Assembly: GCA_902783085.1 (NCBI GenBank)
Contig: CACZPT010000007.1
Location: 1-21,152 of the forward strand
Origin: an uncultured Methanobrevibacter sp.
GTDB taxonomy: Archaea; Methanobacteriota; Methanobacteria; Methanobacteriales; Methanobacteriaceae
DNA length: 21,152 bases
Direction of reading: 5' to 3'
A program made the translations under genes and the position numbers. Of this stretch, positions 1-8,056 are shown one piece after another. Below the pieces are notes generated by a model. That model was not told the origin of the DNA. It searched no databases and was given only the letters and a program-made list of their open reading frames with translations. The stretch's first letter is position 1. Each line of letters opens with the position of its first letter.

Positions 1-1
1 A

Positions 2-55
2 AAACTAAAAGAAGCCCAAATAGGCAATATTAAAAATTTAAGCACAAATTACTAA
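2..55 (+). CDS. Possible 3' end of a gene entering from the left (partial)
   Basis: One plus-strand frame is open from the window edge for 17 codons, ending in a TAA at 53-55. A T-rich tract follows at about 132-144, as expected behind a plus-strand gene. The fragment is too short to identify and an open frame of this length can occur by chance, so this is only a suggestion that a convergent neighbour of the zinc-ribbon gene ends here. Confidence 0.2.
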   Translation, partial: KLKEAQIGNIKNLSTNY

Positions 56-131
56 CAAAAGCACTAAGAACTTGACAGTCCCAAAAATATCTATTTCCCA
101 AACTAGCATTAATAATAGATATTTTAAAAAA

Positions 132-144
132 TTTTTTCTTTTTT
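132..144 (+). terminator. T-rich tract, candidate plus-strand terminator
   Basis: Plus-strand run of 13 bases that is all T except for one C. Oligo-T runs are the main archaeal termination signal. It would serve a gene entering from the left edge. No hairpin is seen before it. Confidence 0.3.
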
Positions 145-164
145 ACAAAAAGCAGTAAAATTTC

Positions 165-515
165 TTATCTATTCTCTTGGGTCCAATCAATATTGTTATT
201 TACGTATCTTACCCATCCGCATTGGGGACATATGTCGATTAATTGGTCCTCTTTAACTTCGGTGTGACAAGATGGACATTCCCAGGTATCAATTTCCTCT
301 TCATATTCTAAAATATCTTCATATTCTGAATTAGCATCATCCATACATTCTTCTTTACAAGATCGGCATTCCCACGGGTTTCCTTCTTCATCAGTAACGT
401 ATCTGCAGTATTCACATAATGTAATCCATTCTTGAGCATAATCTCCACAAAAAGGGCATTTGTCCACAGCATCCATTTCGTCAAGTTCGTCCCCACAATA
501 GTGACAAGTTACCAT
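165..515 (-). CDS. Small acidic protein with three zinc ribbons
   Basis: This is a 116-residue protein of unknown function. It carries six CxxC pairs that form three consecutive two-knuckle zinc ribbons: C4/C7 with C20/C23, C34/C37 with C50/C53, and C80/C83 with C96/C99. An extra Cys lies at 57. The linker between ribbons 2 and 3 (residues 58-78) is almost entirely Asp/Glu/Tyr/Asn. There is no signal peptide or membrane segment, so it should be cytosolic. Zinc binding is a confident inference from the Cys spacing. The strongly acidic character argues against simple nucleic-acid binding and suggests a protein-interaction module. No Shine-Dalgarno sequence precedes the ATG at 515; a TATA-like AATTTAAATC on the minus strand about 25-35 bases upstream suggests a nearly leaderless transcript. 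It is transcribed separately from the aquaporin behind it (128-base gap). Confidence 0.75.
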   Translation of the reverse strand: MVTCHYCGDELDEMDAVDKCPFCGDYAQEWITLCEYCRYVTDEEGNPWECRSCKEECMDDANSEYEDILEYEEEIDTWECPSCHTEVKEDQLIDICPQCGWVRYVNNNIDWTQENR

Positions 516-618
516 GTTATTATAGTATGTTTATTATGATTTAAATTTGTATGTTTTTGAATTGTCAATTCTGAAAATTAGTTAGTTTTGTGGTGGTTGA
601 TAATTTTTAATTGCGCAT

Positions 619-634
619 ATTTAAAAAATAAATA
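619..634 (-). terminator. T-rich tract downstream of the aquaporin gene
   Basis: Read on the minus strand, the sequence just past the aquaporin stop is T-rich (two T-runs broken by A, starting 10 bases after the stop). This fits archaeal oligo-T termination and supports separate transcription of the zinc-ribbon gene. No convincing stem precedes it. Confidence 0.35.
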
Positions 635-643
635 GTGAGGAAG

Positions 644-1330
644 TTATGCTTCTTCCCCGGTATATAAACCTTTATGGAGTAATCCTGCTATTATAGCACC
701 AATTATAGGAGCAACAATAAATACCCATACTTGTTTGAGAGCTTCCCCTCCAAGGAATAATGCTGGAGCTAAACTACGTGCTGGGTTAACAGAAGTTCCG
801 GTTAATGGAATACCCATAATATGTACAAATGCAAGGGTTAAACCGATTACAATACCGGCAATTACACCAGTTTTTTCACTTCTAGTAACACCTAATACGG
901 TAAATACAAATACGAAGGTCAATATAATCTCTACAATTAAAGCACCCACTACATTAATTCCAACACTAGATGCTGCACCATATCCATTTGCACCTAATCC
1001 TGTAGTCATATATCCGCCAAGACTTGGAGCAGAATTAATGATAACTGCAAGTAATGTGATACCTATGATAGCTCCAATACATTGGAAAATAATATACAAT
1101 ACAAGATCTTTTGCACTCATTCTTCCATCTATCCACATTCCGATTGAAACTGCAGGATTGATGTGACATCCGGAAATATCTCCAATAACATAAGCCATTG
1201 CTACAATGGACAAACCAAATGCTAATGCAATACCTAAGTTACCGAGTATAGTACCGGCAACTGCAGCACTTCCACAACCGAATAAAACAAGAACCATTGT
1301 TCCGATTAATTCACTTATATATCGTTTCAT
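644..1330 (-). CDS. Aquaporin (MIP family), AqpZ-like selectivity filter
   Basis: This is an integral membrane channel of 228 residues, the usual length for a prokaryotic aquaporin, with six hydrophobic helices and two half-helix NPA motifs at residues 58-60 (HINPAVSIG) and 182-184 (SVNPARSLAP). Aligned by eye with E. coli AqpZ, the aromatic/arginine filter is Phe38, His170, Thr179 and Arg185, the set typical of strict water channels. The studied methanogen channel AqpM of Methanothermobacter has Ile in place of the helix-5 His, so this protein looks more AqpZ-like. The start is supported by GGTGA at 1335-1339 (minus strand), four bases before the ATG. The pseudomurein-binding-type gene ends 47 bases upstream, but a TATA-like AAAATATATA sits in that gap, so it may have its own promoter. 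The role is osmotic water flux; glycerol or gas permeation cannot be judged from sequence. Confidence 0.93.
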   Translation of the reverse strand: MKRYISELIGTMVLVLFGCGSAAVAGTILGNLGIALAFGLSIVAMAYVIGDISGCHINPAVSIGMWIDGRMSAKDLVLYIIFQCIGAIIGITLLAVIINSAPSLGGYMTTGLGANGYGAASSVGINVVGALIVEIILTFVFVFTVLGVTRSEKTGVIAGIVIGLTLAFVHIMGIPLTGTSVNPARSLAPALFLGGEALKQVWVFIVAPIIGAIIAGLLHKGLYTGEEA

Positions 1331-1357
1331 AAATTCACCATTTATTAATTTATATTT

Positions 1358-1370
1358 GATTATATATTTT
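1358..1370 (-). promoter_or_regulatory. Candidate TATA box of the aquaporin gene
   Basis: The minus strand reads AAAATATATA 30-40 bases before the aquaporin ATG and after the stop of the upstream gene. A start about 25 bases downstream would leave a leader just long enough to hold the GGTGA ribosome-binding site. Confidence 0.4.
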
Positions 1371-1377
1371 ATTTTCG

Positions 1378-2496
1378 TTATTTTTTCCGTATTTTAATAT
1401 ATAGTAACATTATAATAACAATAATTATAACGATTGGGAGAATATTAAATAATATATTTTCGTTAACTTTTTCAAATGAATATTCTCTTGCGAAGTCCAT
1501 GTTTTCACTACTGGTATGGTTTTGTGTTATTAGTGCAAAATTGTGAACAATATCATAATAGCTAATTCTAGCCCCATCATATTCAATGTAATCTGGTGCT
1601 CTACCGTTCTCATCCATATATTTTTTCACAATCCCTGCCATTTCCATATATTCGTATATTGAATAGGAATTTTTTGTAAATGAAGATTGTTCTGCAGGAT
1701 TTTCAGGTTCACCATAAGTTTCGGGACTTTCAAGGCCATTTCCATTTAGATAACAGCTCATTAAATATAGTAATTGTGGTGCAGTATAAGAATTATAGGT
1801 TCCATTCATTCGATTGTTCTCACTTTCAAGTAATTCATGTGCACCTTTTGCCATTTGGGAGGGGGATAAATCATGTGTTATTATTAGATTGCTATCTAAT
1901 GTGTTCGAGTTATTATCCTGATTATTTATGCATCTTATTATTTCTTCAGCAATATATTGATTTACTTCTTCACTGTATTGGTTAAGATAGCCTTCTGGTC
2001 CTGCATCAGGGTATTTTTGTAATGGCTGAATATAACTTATTCCAGCATCATTAAGAAATTGTCCTGGGGAGTTTATTCCTGCAAAGCTTGTTGGGGAATA
2101 GTTATCATCCCATGCTCTTCTCAGTGAATTTGCATGACTTAAATCAAAGTTTCCAGTATTTACAAATATTATTTGTTTATTTGAACTTGCAGAATATTTT
2201 GCTAAAATTAACAGGTTCCCCGCACAAGAAGCAGCAAGGTTTACACTAACGTTCGCTGAGCTTTCAATTGCTCTTGTTCCTTCTCCAGGTCCTGGAGCTT
2301 GACTGTCAACGATAACTTGGATTTCACCATTACTGATCTCTTCAATGTGTTTTTTTATTGAATTTAACATTCTAACATCAGTTTCCTGATTAACAATATT
2401 GTCTGATGTTAAAAATACTGTAGTTGCACAAACATTGTTTATTGTTGAAAATAATATTAATATTATAAATATGCTGCATATAATTTCTTTTTTCAT
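1378..2496 (-). CDS. Secreted, membrane-anchored pseudomurein-binding-type protein
   Basis: This 372-residue protein has an N-terminal signal peptide (residues 1-24, ending VCA) and a C-terminal transmembrane helix (about 347-367) followed by a basic KIRKK tail. The bulk should therefore sit outside the membrane, in the wall. Residues about 278-325 (core VKKYMDENGRAPDYIEYDG) match the pattern of a pseudomurein-binding repeat: a helix, an NG-x-x-P turn, a short strand and a second helix. A more degenerate copy may lie at 212-252. The N-terminal domain (25-195) has conserved-looking patches such as PGPGEGTRAIE at 69-79 and RAWDDNYSP at 127-135. I do not recognise a catalytic family for it. It is not obviously a C71 pseudomurein endopeptidase, because no Cys-His-Asp arrangement is evident. 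It is divergent to the large adhesin-like gene and just upstream of the aquaporin. The likely role is wall binding or wall-associated processing. Confidence 0.65.
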   Translation of the reverse strand: MKKEIICSIFIILILFSTINNVCATTVFLTSDNIVNQETDVRMLNSIKKHIEEISNGEIQVIVDSQAPGPGEGTRAIESSANVSVNLAASCAGNLLILAKYSASSNKQIIFVNTGNFDLSHANSLRRAWDDNYSPTSFAGINSPGQFLNDAGISYIQPLQKYPDAGPEGYLNQYSEEVNQYIAEEIIRCINNQDNNSNTLDSNLIITHDLSPSQMAKGAHELLESENNRMNGTYNSYTAPQLLYLMSCYLNGNGLESPETYGEPENPAEQSSFTKNSYSIYEYMEMAGIVKKYMDENGRAPDYIEYDGARISYYDIVHNFALITQNHTSSENMDFAREYSFEKVNENILFNILPIVIIIVIIMLLYIKIRKK

Positions 2497-2800
2497 ATTT
2501 TTTTCAAGTCCTTTTTTTTTAATTTATATTACATTTATTTTTTAATTTAAATAATTTTTTCACATGCAGATATCAAAATAATATTTAAATGTATTATTTT
2601 TTAAAATTAGATTTTTGTGTTATATTTAAGCTAAAATTTAAATAATACTTCATCTAATAGAATTTTTGAGGATTTAAAAAGATTATCTTTTATTTTAGTC
2701 CAATTTAATTAAGTTTTGAAAAATTTGATTTGGATTTGATAAATTGTCTTGAACTAATAAATTAGGATCCTATTTTTATTTTAAATTATAGGGTGTTAAG

Positions 2801-2818
2801 TGACTAAATTGATAGTCA
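2801..2818. promoter_or_regulatory. Operator-like dyad TGACTA-n6-TAGTCA
   Basis: A perfect 6-bp inverted repeat with a 6-base spacer lies just downstream of a TATA-like stretch (about 2779-2791), close to the expected transcription start of the adhesin-like gene. It is more GC-containing than its surroundings, which makes chance less likely than for the all-AT dyads nearby. A role as an operator is inference from position and symmetry only. Confidence 0.3.
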
Positions 2819-2874
2819 GTTATTAATTTATTGGATTTTAGTTAAAATTTATCTTTAATGATTGTTTTCAAGAT

Positions 2875-2897
2875 TTAAACTTAAATAAAAAGTTTAA
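2875..2897 (+). repeat. 8-bp inverted repeat in the adhesin leader
   Basis: TTAAACTT (2875-2882) and its complement AAGTTTAA (2890-2897) flank a 7-base loop, 63 bases before the chosen adhesin start. It could form a weak hairpin in the leader RNA. With only A/T-rich pairs it may equally be a composition effect. Confidence 0.25.
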
Positions 2898-2959
2898 TTG
2901 CTAATTAATAGCTTTTGTTAATTAATGGTAGTTATCAATTGTCCTCAAAGGTGACTAAA

Positions 2960-5900
2960 ATGTTTAAAACTAAGATAGCTATTAGCAAAGATCTTTTAAT
3001 TGCTATATTTATCCTAACTTTGATATTTTGCACATTAAATCTTAATTTGGATAAAGTTAATGCTGCAGATTTAAATGAAAGTGTTGATGAATATGGATTA
3101 AATGCAATTGAATTAGATAAACTAGGAAATTCTCAAAATGAAGTATTACAATCTGAAATAGAATTAAATGGTGGAACTTTTAGTGATATTCAAAATGCAA
3201 TTCACGGAGCAAGTGATGGTGATACAATTATTCTAGTAAATGAATTTGAAGCTGATAATGAAGTATCACCAATATTGGTGTATAAAAAACTGAATTTCAT
3301 ATCTCCTTCAGGTGCTGTTTTAAATGCTAAAGGCATTACAAATGTTTTCAATGTTTTGGAAGGTGCTGAAGGGTCAAACTTCACAAATTTGATTTTTAAA
3401 AATGCTGTGGGTACAATTTCTGCTGCAGCATTTATTGAAACAAAAGATATTAGCTTTAATAATTGCCGTTTCGAAAATGGTTATGCTACAAGCAATGGTG
3501 GCGCAATAAGTACTGTTTATAATGTTGAAACAAGACCTGATGCTGGAAGAAATCTGCTGGTAAATAATTGTGTTTTTTATAATAACTCTGCAGGAATAGC
3601 TGCAGGAGCAATGAGTGCATATGGTGATAATGTCAGAATATTAAATTGTATTTTTGATTCTAATTATGTCAGAAACAATGAAGGTGTTAGGGTTTATGGT
3701 GGTGCAATTCAAATTGGTAGAGATGAAATTGAATCAACGGCTTTGGTTAAAGATTGTGTTTTTATCAACAACCGCGCTATATCCTCTAATGGAAGTCCAA
3801 ATTCTCATGGGGGTGCTGCTTGTGTTCGTGATGGTATTACTTATGAAAATTGTCAATTTATTGGAAATTCTGCTGATGAGGGTGGTGCTTTAACATATCA
3901 TGCTTCAGGATTAATTAAAAATTGTATTTTTAAGGATAATGAAGCATATGAATTTGGCGGAGCATTATCAACAGGTTGGGTTAATTTAACAATGAACCTG
4001 ATAATTGAAGATTGTAATTTTGAAAATAATAAAGCTCCATATGGAGGTGCAGTTCAATTAAATGGTATGAATATAAATATTGATAACTGTAATTTCACTG
4101 GAAATAACGCATCAATAGATGGTGGTGCAATACGTATAGGTGCTAAAATTGTTAATATAGTGGATTCTAACTTTAATAATAATGTAGCTTGCCACAATGG
4201 TGGTGCAGTTTATGTTAATGGTGAAAGTACAACAATACAGGAATCTAGTTTTAGGTTAAATAAAGCGATTCCAGATCCTTTTAAACTTGACGATGGTTTG
4301 GGGGGCGCAATTTACATTAATGGTTCATATGATAATATTAGGAATAATATATTTGAATATAATGTAGCTAGAAATGGAAGTGCCATATATTATGATAAGA
4401 CTGGTAAAAAGTTGATTGTTACTAACAACAAGATGTCTGAAAACCAGGCATGGGTTTATGCTCTTCCAATATATACAAATGATATTTACTTTGGTGAAAT
4501 AGAAGATTTTGGTGCAACTATCTATGGCGGTAATAATATTGCTAATGTCAAAAACTTGGCTGTATCTAACGCAATATTCAATGCTGCTTCTTATAAAAAC
4601 ATCGAAATTAACGGATATATGCCAGTTAATGGTGCTACTAATAGTGGCGAAATATATCAAGATGGCCGTGAATATAATATTGATATATTATTAACTGTTC
4701 AACATGAAGATGGTACAATATATTATAATCAAACATTAAAATCAAACTATTTAGGTGAAGTATCAGATAGTTTAGCAAATTTAAAAGCTGGAAAATATTA
4801 TGTAACAGCAACACATTTTGAAGATAATTATTACAAGGCTATTGTAAACACAACATCATTTAGAGTTATAGCAAATAGTGATGTGGGTATTGATAAAAGC
4901 TCAAATGATATTTTTAACTATCATGATGAAATTGTATGGACATTGACAGTTTTTAACAATGGCCCAAGTAATGCAACGAGTGTTAATGTTAGTGATGTTT
5001 TGCCTAATGGCTTAATCTATAAATCCTATGTCGCATCTAAAGGTTCATATTCAAATGGTATTTGGAGAATTGGTAATTTAGATAAAGGAAAATCAGAAAC
5101 AATCAATATTACAACAATCATTAATAAAACTGGCGAAATTGTCAATAGAGTTTCAGTTTATTCTAATGAATTTGACTGGAATTTATCAAACAATAATGAT
5201 AGTAAAAGAATCATTGTAAATTCTGCCTGTGATTTGTCCATTACTAAAATGGCTAATGTTTCAACCTTGAATTATGGCAATTTAGTTAAATGGACTTTGG
5301 TTGTAATGAATAATGGTCCTGATGATGCTAGTGGTGTTAATGTTAGTGATGTTTTGCCTTCAGGTTTAGTTTATAAGTCTAGTGTTGCTTCTAAAGGTTC
5401 ATATTCTGATGGACTTTGGGTAATTGGTAATTTAGCCAGAAATGAACAGGTAACATTGGATATTATTACTCAAGTCACTAAAACCGGACTGATTAACAAT
5501 ACTGCTCAGGTTTATGGTTATGAGTATGATTATAATTTAGCCAATAATGTTGCTTCTAGCACGGTTAATGTTTTACCAGCATCCGATTTAGCTATTAGTA
5601 AAAAGGTTAATAATTCAACACCTAATTATCATGATTTAATTAAATGGACTTTGGTTGTGATGAATAATGGTCCTGATGATGCTAGTGGTGTTAATGTTAG
5701 TGATGTTTTGCCTTCAGGTTTAGTTTATAAGTCTGGTGTTGCTTCTAAAGGTTCATATTCTGATGGACTTTGGGTAATTGGTAATTTAGCCAGAAATGAA
5801 CAGGTGACATTATACATCATCACTCAAGTTAATGGAACAGGCATTATTGAAAATATAGCTGATGTTCGGGCAAAAGAGCATGATATTAATGAATCTAATA

Positions 5901-7900
5901 ATATAGCCAATGAGAGTATTGTAGTTTCTCAAGCATCTGATTTAGCAGTAATAAAACTTGTTAATGATTCAGCACCATATTATCATGAATTGGTTAAGTG
6001 GACTTTAGTTGTAACAAATAATGGTCCGGATATTGCCCATGATATTATAGTAAGTGATGTTTTACCTAACGGTTTAGTTTTAAAATCAACTAATGGTAAT
6101 TATTCAAATAATAAATGGATTATTGATACATTAAATGTTAATTCATCAATTTCAGTTGATATTATAACTTTTGTAAATCGAACAGGTTTGATATATAATA
6201 ATGTTTCTGTTAAAGGCCATGAATTTGATTATATTTTGGAAAATAATGAAAATTATAATTTTATTAATGTTTCTAAGTCATGTGATATTGAAATTAGTAA
6301 AGTTGTAAGTAATTATAATCCTAATTATCCAGATTCAGTCAAATGGATTGTTTTAGTTAAAAACAATGGTCCGGACATTGCAACGGGGGTTGAAGTTATA
6401 GAAGAAATACCTGATGGCCTTATATTATCTAGTTCCAGACAGTCAAAAGGATATTATAATAATGGAATTTGGCATATTGGACAGCTGGAAGCATTTGAGC
6501 AAGTTAATTTGGAAATATTTACTAAAATTAATAAAACTGGGAATATAACAAATTATGTAAGTGTTTATTGCGATGAATATGATTACAATTTAAGCAATAA
6601 TCATGCTAATAAAAGCATTGATGTTAATCCTGCAGCTGATATTGCAGTAACAAAAAAAGTCAACAACACTTCCCCAAATTACAATGACTTAGTTAAATGG
6701 ACGATTTCAGTTACTAATAATGGCCCGGATAATGCAAATAATGTTGAAGTAAAGGATAATTTACCTGCGGGCATTGAAATTATTAAGTTTGATGCATCAA
6801 GAGGTTATTACCAAAATGGTGTTTGGAAAGTTAATCATATGGAAGTTGGTGAGACTGTTGATTTGAATATTATAACTCGAGTTAAATCAACAGGAAACTT
6901 TATTAATGTTGCTATTGCAAGTGCTGATGAATATGATTATGATTATTCAAATAATCGTGATGACGATGCAATTGATGTGGCAAATGCATGTGATTTACAA
7001 ATAACTAAAATAGTAAACCAATCAACATTAAATTATCATGATTTGGTTAAATGGACTTTAATTGTTAAAAATAATGGTCCCGATGATGCAACTCGTGTTG
7101 TTGTTAGGGATTTAATTCCTGAAGGTCTAAATGTTGTTAGTAGTCAGGGCGATGGAACATTTTCAAATATTGGTGTTTGGTATGCTGGAAATATCTCAAA
7201 TGGCCAAACTAAGCAAATTGACATTGTTACATATATTAATAAAACTGGAGAATTTGAAAATATAGCTAATGTTAGTAGTGATCAATATGATTTTGATTTA
7301 ACAAATAATAAAGATTTCAAATTTATTCATGTTAATCCTGCTTGTGATTTAGCTATTATTAAAACAGTTTCTAAACCAGAATATAATATTGGGGATTTAG
7401 TTTCATATAAAATTGAAGTTATAAATAATGGGCCAGATTCTGCTGAAAATATTGAAATTAGTGAATTTATGGATGATTCGTTAATTTTCGATTCTGTTAT
7501 TTTTGCTTCTGGTGATTACGATTATGTAAATCACATATGGAAGATTAAATCTTTAAGTAAAGGTGAAAAAGCTGTCTTGAATTTATATGCAATTGCTTTA
7601 AAGGAAGGTTTATCTAGAAACATGGTTTCTGTTAAATGTGATACCTATGATTATGATTTAAGTAATAATGATGCAGATGCTTTTGTAAATATTTTTAAAA
7701 TGTCTGTTATAAATAATAATAAATTAAATCATAATATATTTAAAGATTTAAAGTATGAAAATGATAATTTAAATTCTTCTAATAGCAATGAAAGTTTCAA
7801 TTTAAAATTTATGGAAACTGGTATTCCTATCATCTTATTGGAGGTCATATTTTTATTTTTAATAATATGTCCTGCTTTGAATATTTCAAAGAAAAGATAA
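2960..7900 (+). CDS. Large adhesin-like surface protein: beta-helix plus eight DUF11-type repeats
   Basis: The protein has about 1646 residues from the ATG at 2960. That start is chosen because AGGTGA lies seven bases upstream and it puts a clean signal peptide (residues 1-37, ending VNA) at the N-terminus; an upstream TTG at 2915 has no ribosome-binding site. Residues about 70-490 form a right-handed beta-helix with repeated GGA(I/V/L) and FxxN motifs, as in chlamydial Pmp and methanogen adhesin-like proteins. About 560-637 is an Ig-like segment. From about 640 come eight DUF11-type beta-sandwich repeats, each with the NNGPD and LPxGL pattern and a closing YDYNLSNN-type sequence. A hydrophobic helix at about 1620-1640 with a short SKKR tail anchors it. 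It is expected on the cell surface, in adhesion to a host, partner microbe or matrix. The ligand cannot be told. The reading frame is intact. Confidence 0.9.
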   Translation: MFKTKIAISKDLLIAIFILTLIFCTLNLNLDKVNAADLNESVDEYGLNAIELDKLGNSQNEVLQSEIELNGGTFSDIQNAIHGASDGDTIILVNEFEADNEVSPILVYKKLNFISPSGAVLNAKGITNVFNVLEGAEGSNFTNLIFKNAVGTISAAAFIETKDISFNNCRFENGYATSNGGAISTVYNVETRPDAGRNLLVNNCVFYNNSAGIAAGAMSAYGDNVRILNCIFDSNYVRNNEGVRVYGGAIQIGRDEIESTALVKDCVFINNRAISSNGSPNSHGGAACVRDGITYENCQFIGNSADEGGALTYHASGLIKNCIFKDNEAYEFGGALSTGWVNLTMNLIIEDCNFENNKAPYGGAVQLNGMNINIDNCNFTGNNASIDGGAIRIGAKIVNIVDSNFNNNVACHNGGAVYVNGESTTIQESSFRLNKAIPDPFKLDDGLGGAIYINGSYDNIRNNIFEYNVARNGSAIYYDKTGKKLIVTNNKMSENQAWVYALPIYTNDIYFGEIEDFGATIYGGNNIANVKNLAVSNAIFNAASYKNIEINGYMPVNGATNSGEIYQDGREYNIDILLTVQHEDGTIYYNQTLKSNYLGEVSDSLANLKAGKYYVTATHFEDNYYKAIVNTTSFRVIANSDVGIDKSSNDIFNYHDEIVWTLTVFNNGPSNATSVNVSDVLPNGLIYKSYVASKGSYSNGIWRIGNLDKGKSETINITTIINKTGEIVNRVSVYSNEFDWNLSNNNDSKRIIVNSACDLSITKMANVSTLNYGNLVKWTLVVMNNGPDDASGVNVSDVLPSGLVYKSSVASKGSYSDGLWVIGNLARNEQVTLDIITQVTKTGLINNTAQVYGYEYDYNLANNVASSTVNVLPASDLAISKKVNNSTPNYHDLIKWTLVVMNNGPDDASGVNVSDVLPSGLVYKSGVASKGSYSDGLWVIGNLARNEQVTLYIITQVNGTGIIENIADVRAKEHDINESNNIANESIVVSQASDLAVIKLVNDSAPYYHELVKWTLVVTNNGPDIAHDIIVSDVLPNGLVLKSTNGNYSNNKWIIDTLNVNSSISVDIITFVNRTGLIYNNVSVKGHEFDYILENNENYNFINVSKSCDIEISKVVSNYNPNYPDSVKWIVLVKNNGPDIATGVEVIEEIPDGLILSSSRQSKGYYNNGIWHIGQLEAFEQVNLEIFTKINKTGNITNYVSVYCDEYDYNLSNNHANKSIDVNPAADIAVTKKVNNTSPNYNDLVKWTISVTNNGPDNANNVEVKDNLPAGIEIIKFDASRGYYQNGVWKVNHMEVGETVDLNIITRVKSTGNFINVAIASADEYDYDYSNNRDDDAIDVANACDLQITKIVNQSTLNYHDLVKWTLIVKNNGPDDATRVVVRDLIPEGLNVVSSQGDGTFSNIGVWYAGNISNGQTKQIDIVTYINKTGEFENIANVSSDQYDFDLTNNKDFKFIHVNPACDLAIIKTVSKPEYNIGDLVSYKIEVINNGPDSAENIEISEFMDDSLIFDSVIFASGDYDYVNHIWKIKSLSKGEKAVLNLYAIALKEGLSRNMVSVKCDTYDYDLSNNDADAFVNIFKMSVINNNKLNHNIFKDLKYENDNLNSSNSNESFNLKFMETGIPIILLEVIFLFLIICPALNISKKR
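4880..7693 (+). repeat. Eight tandem DUF11-coding repeats, period about 354 bp
   Basis: Repeat units begin at the conserved Asp codon at 4880, 5231, 5585, 5939, 6284, 6638, 6992 and 7346. Spacings are 351, 354, 354, 345, 354, 354 and 354 bases. Each unit encodes one beta-sandwich domain. Most units have diverged strongly in DNA while keeping the protein pattern; units 2 and 3 are the exception (see the separate entry). Confidence 0.9.
5288..5811 (+). repeat. Near-identical 170-bp direct repeat pair inside DUF11 units 2 and 3
   Basis: Bases 5288-5457 and 5642-5811 are aligned without gaps at an offset of exactly 354 and differ at only three positions by my reading. Only one difference changes an amino acid (Ser to Gly in the SVASKG segment). 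Flanking parts of the same units are far more diverged, which points to a recent local conversion or duplication. Confidence 0.9.
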
Positions 7901-7904
7901 TTTA

Positions 7905-7938
7905 AAGTAGCATTTGTGCTACTTATTTTTATTTTTTT
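7905..7938 (+). terminator. Hairpin plus T-tract terminator of the adhesin gene
   Basis: A perfect 8-bp stem, AAGTAGCA and TGCTACTT, closes a TTTG loop (7905-7924), starting four bases after the stop codon. A T-rich tract to 7938 follows directly. It has the form of a bacterial intrinsic terminator. In archaea the T-tract alone may be enough, but the stem is unusually good. Confidence 0.75.
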
Positions 7939-8056
7939 GAAACGCTTTTTTCAAATTTTTCAAGTATCGAAATTATTAATTTTCCCATTAATTATTTTGA
8001 TATTTTTAGCTATAACCATTAAAAAAATTATTCATATTTCTAAAATAATGCATAGG

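Larger units (their letters stand above)
2497..2959. other. 463-bp AT-rich divergent intergenic region
   Basis: I see no gene or RNA gene here. It separates two divergent surface-protein genes and must hold both promoters. On the minus strand a TATA-like AATATAAATT (2521-2530) lies 25-34 bases before the pseudomurein-binding-type gene. On the plus strand TATA-like stretches occur near 2779-2791. Two inverted repeats (2801-2818 and 2875-2897) lie between that point and the adhesin start. Base composition is extremely AT-rich throughout. Confidence 0.6.

Noticed and set aside
735..1166. 143-residue plus-strand open frame
   Set aside because: It lies fully inside and antisense to the clear aquaporin gene and its protein has no recognisable features; it is a by-product of the coding strand.
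1378..2496. Pseudomurein endopeptidase (C71) assignment
   Set aside because: A wall-binding-type repeat is present but I could not find the Cys-His-Asp catalytic arrangement of PeiW/PeiP.
2575..2600. Near-palindromic AT stretch between the divergent surface genes
   Set aside because: It contains almost only A and T with an imperfect centre, which is expected by chance in this composition.
2915..2959. Upstream TTG start for the adhesin gene
   Set aside because: No ribosome-binding site precedes it, and it would put 15 extra residues before a good signal peptide; the ATG at 2960 has AGGTGA at the right distance.
4325..4660. 111-residue minus-strand open frame
   Set aside because: It is antisense to the beta-helix part of the adhesin gene, which is well supported, and has no ribosome-binding site.
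4880..7693. Regular repeats as a possible CRISPR array
   Set aside because: The units are in-frame protein-coding repeats of about 354 bp, with no short identical repeats and unique spacers, and there are no cas genes.
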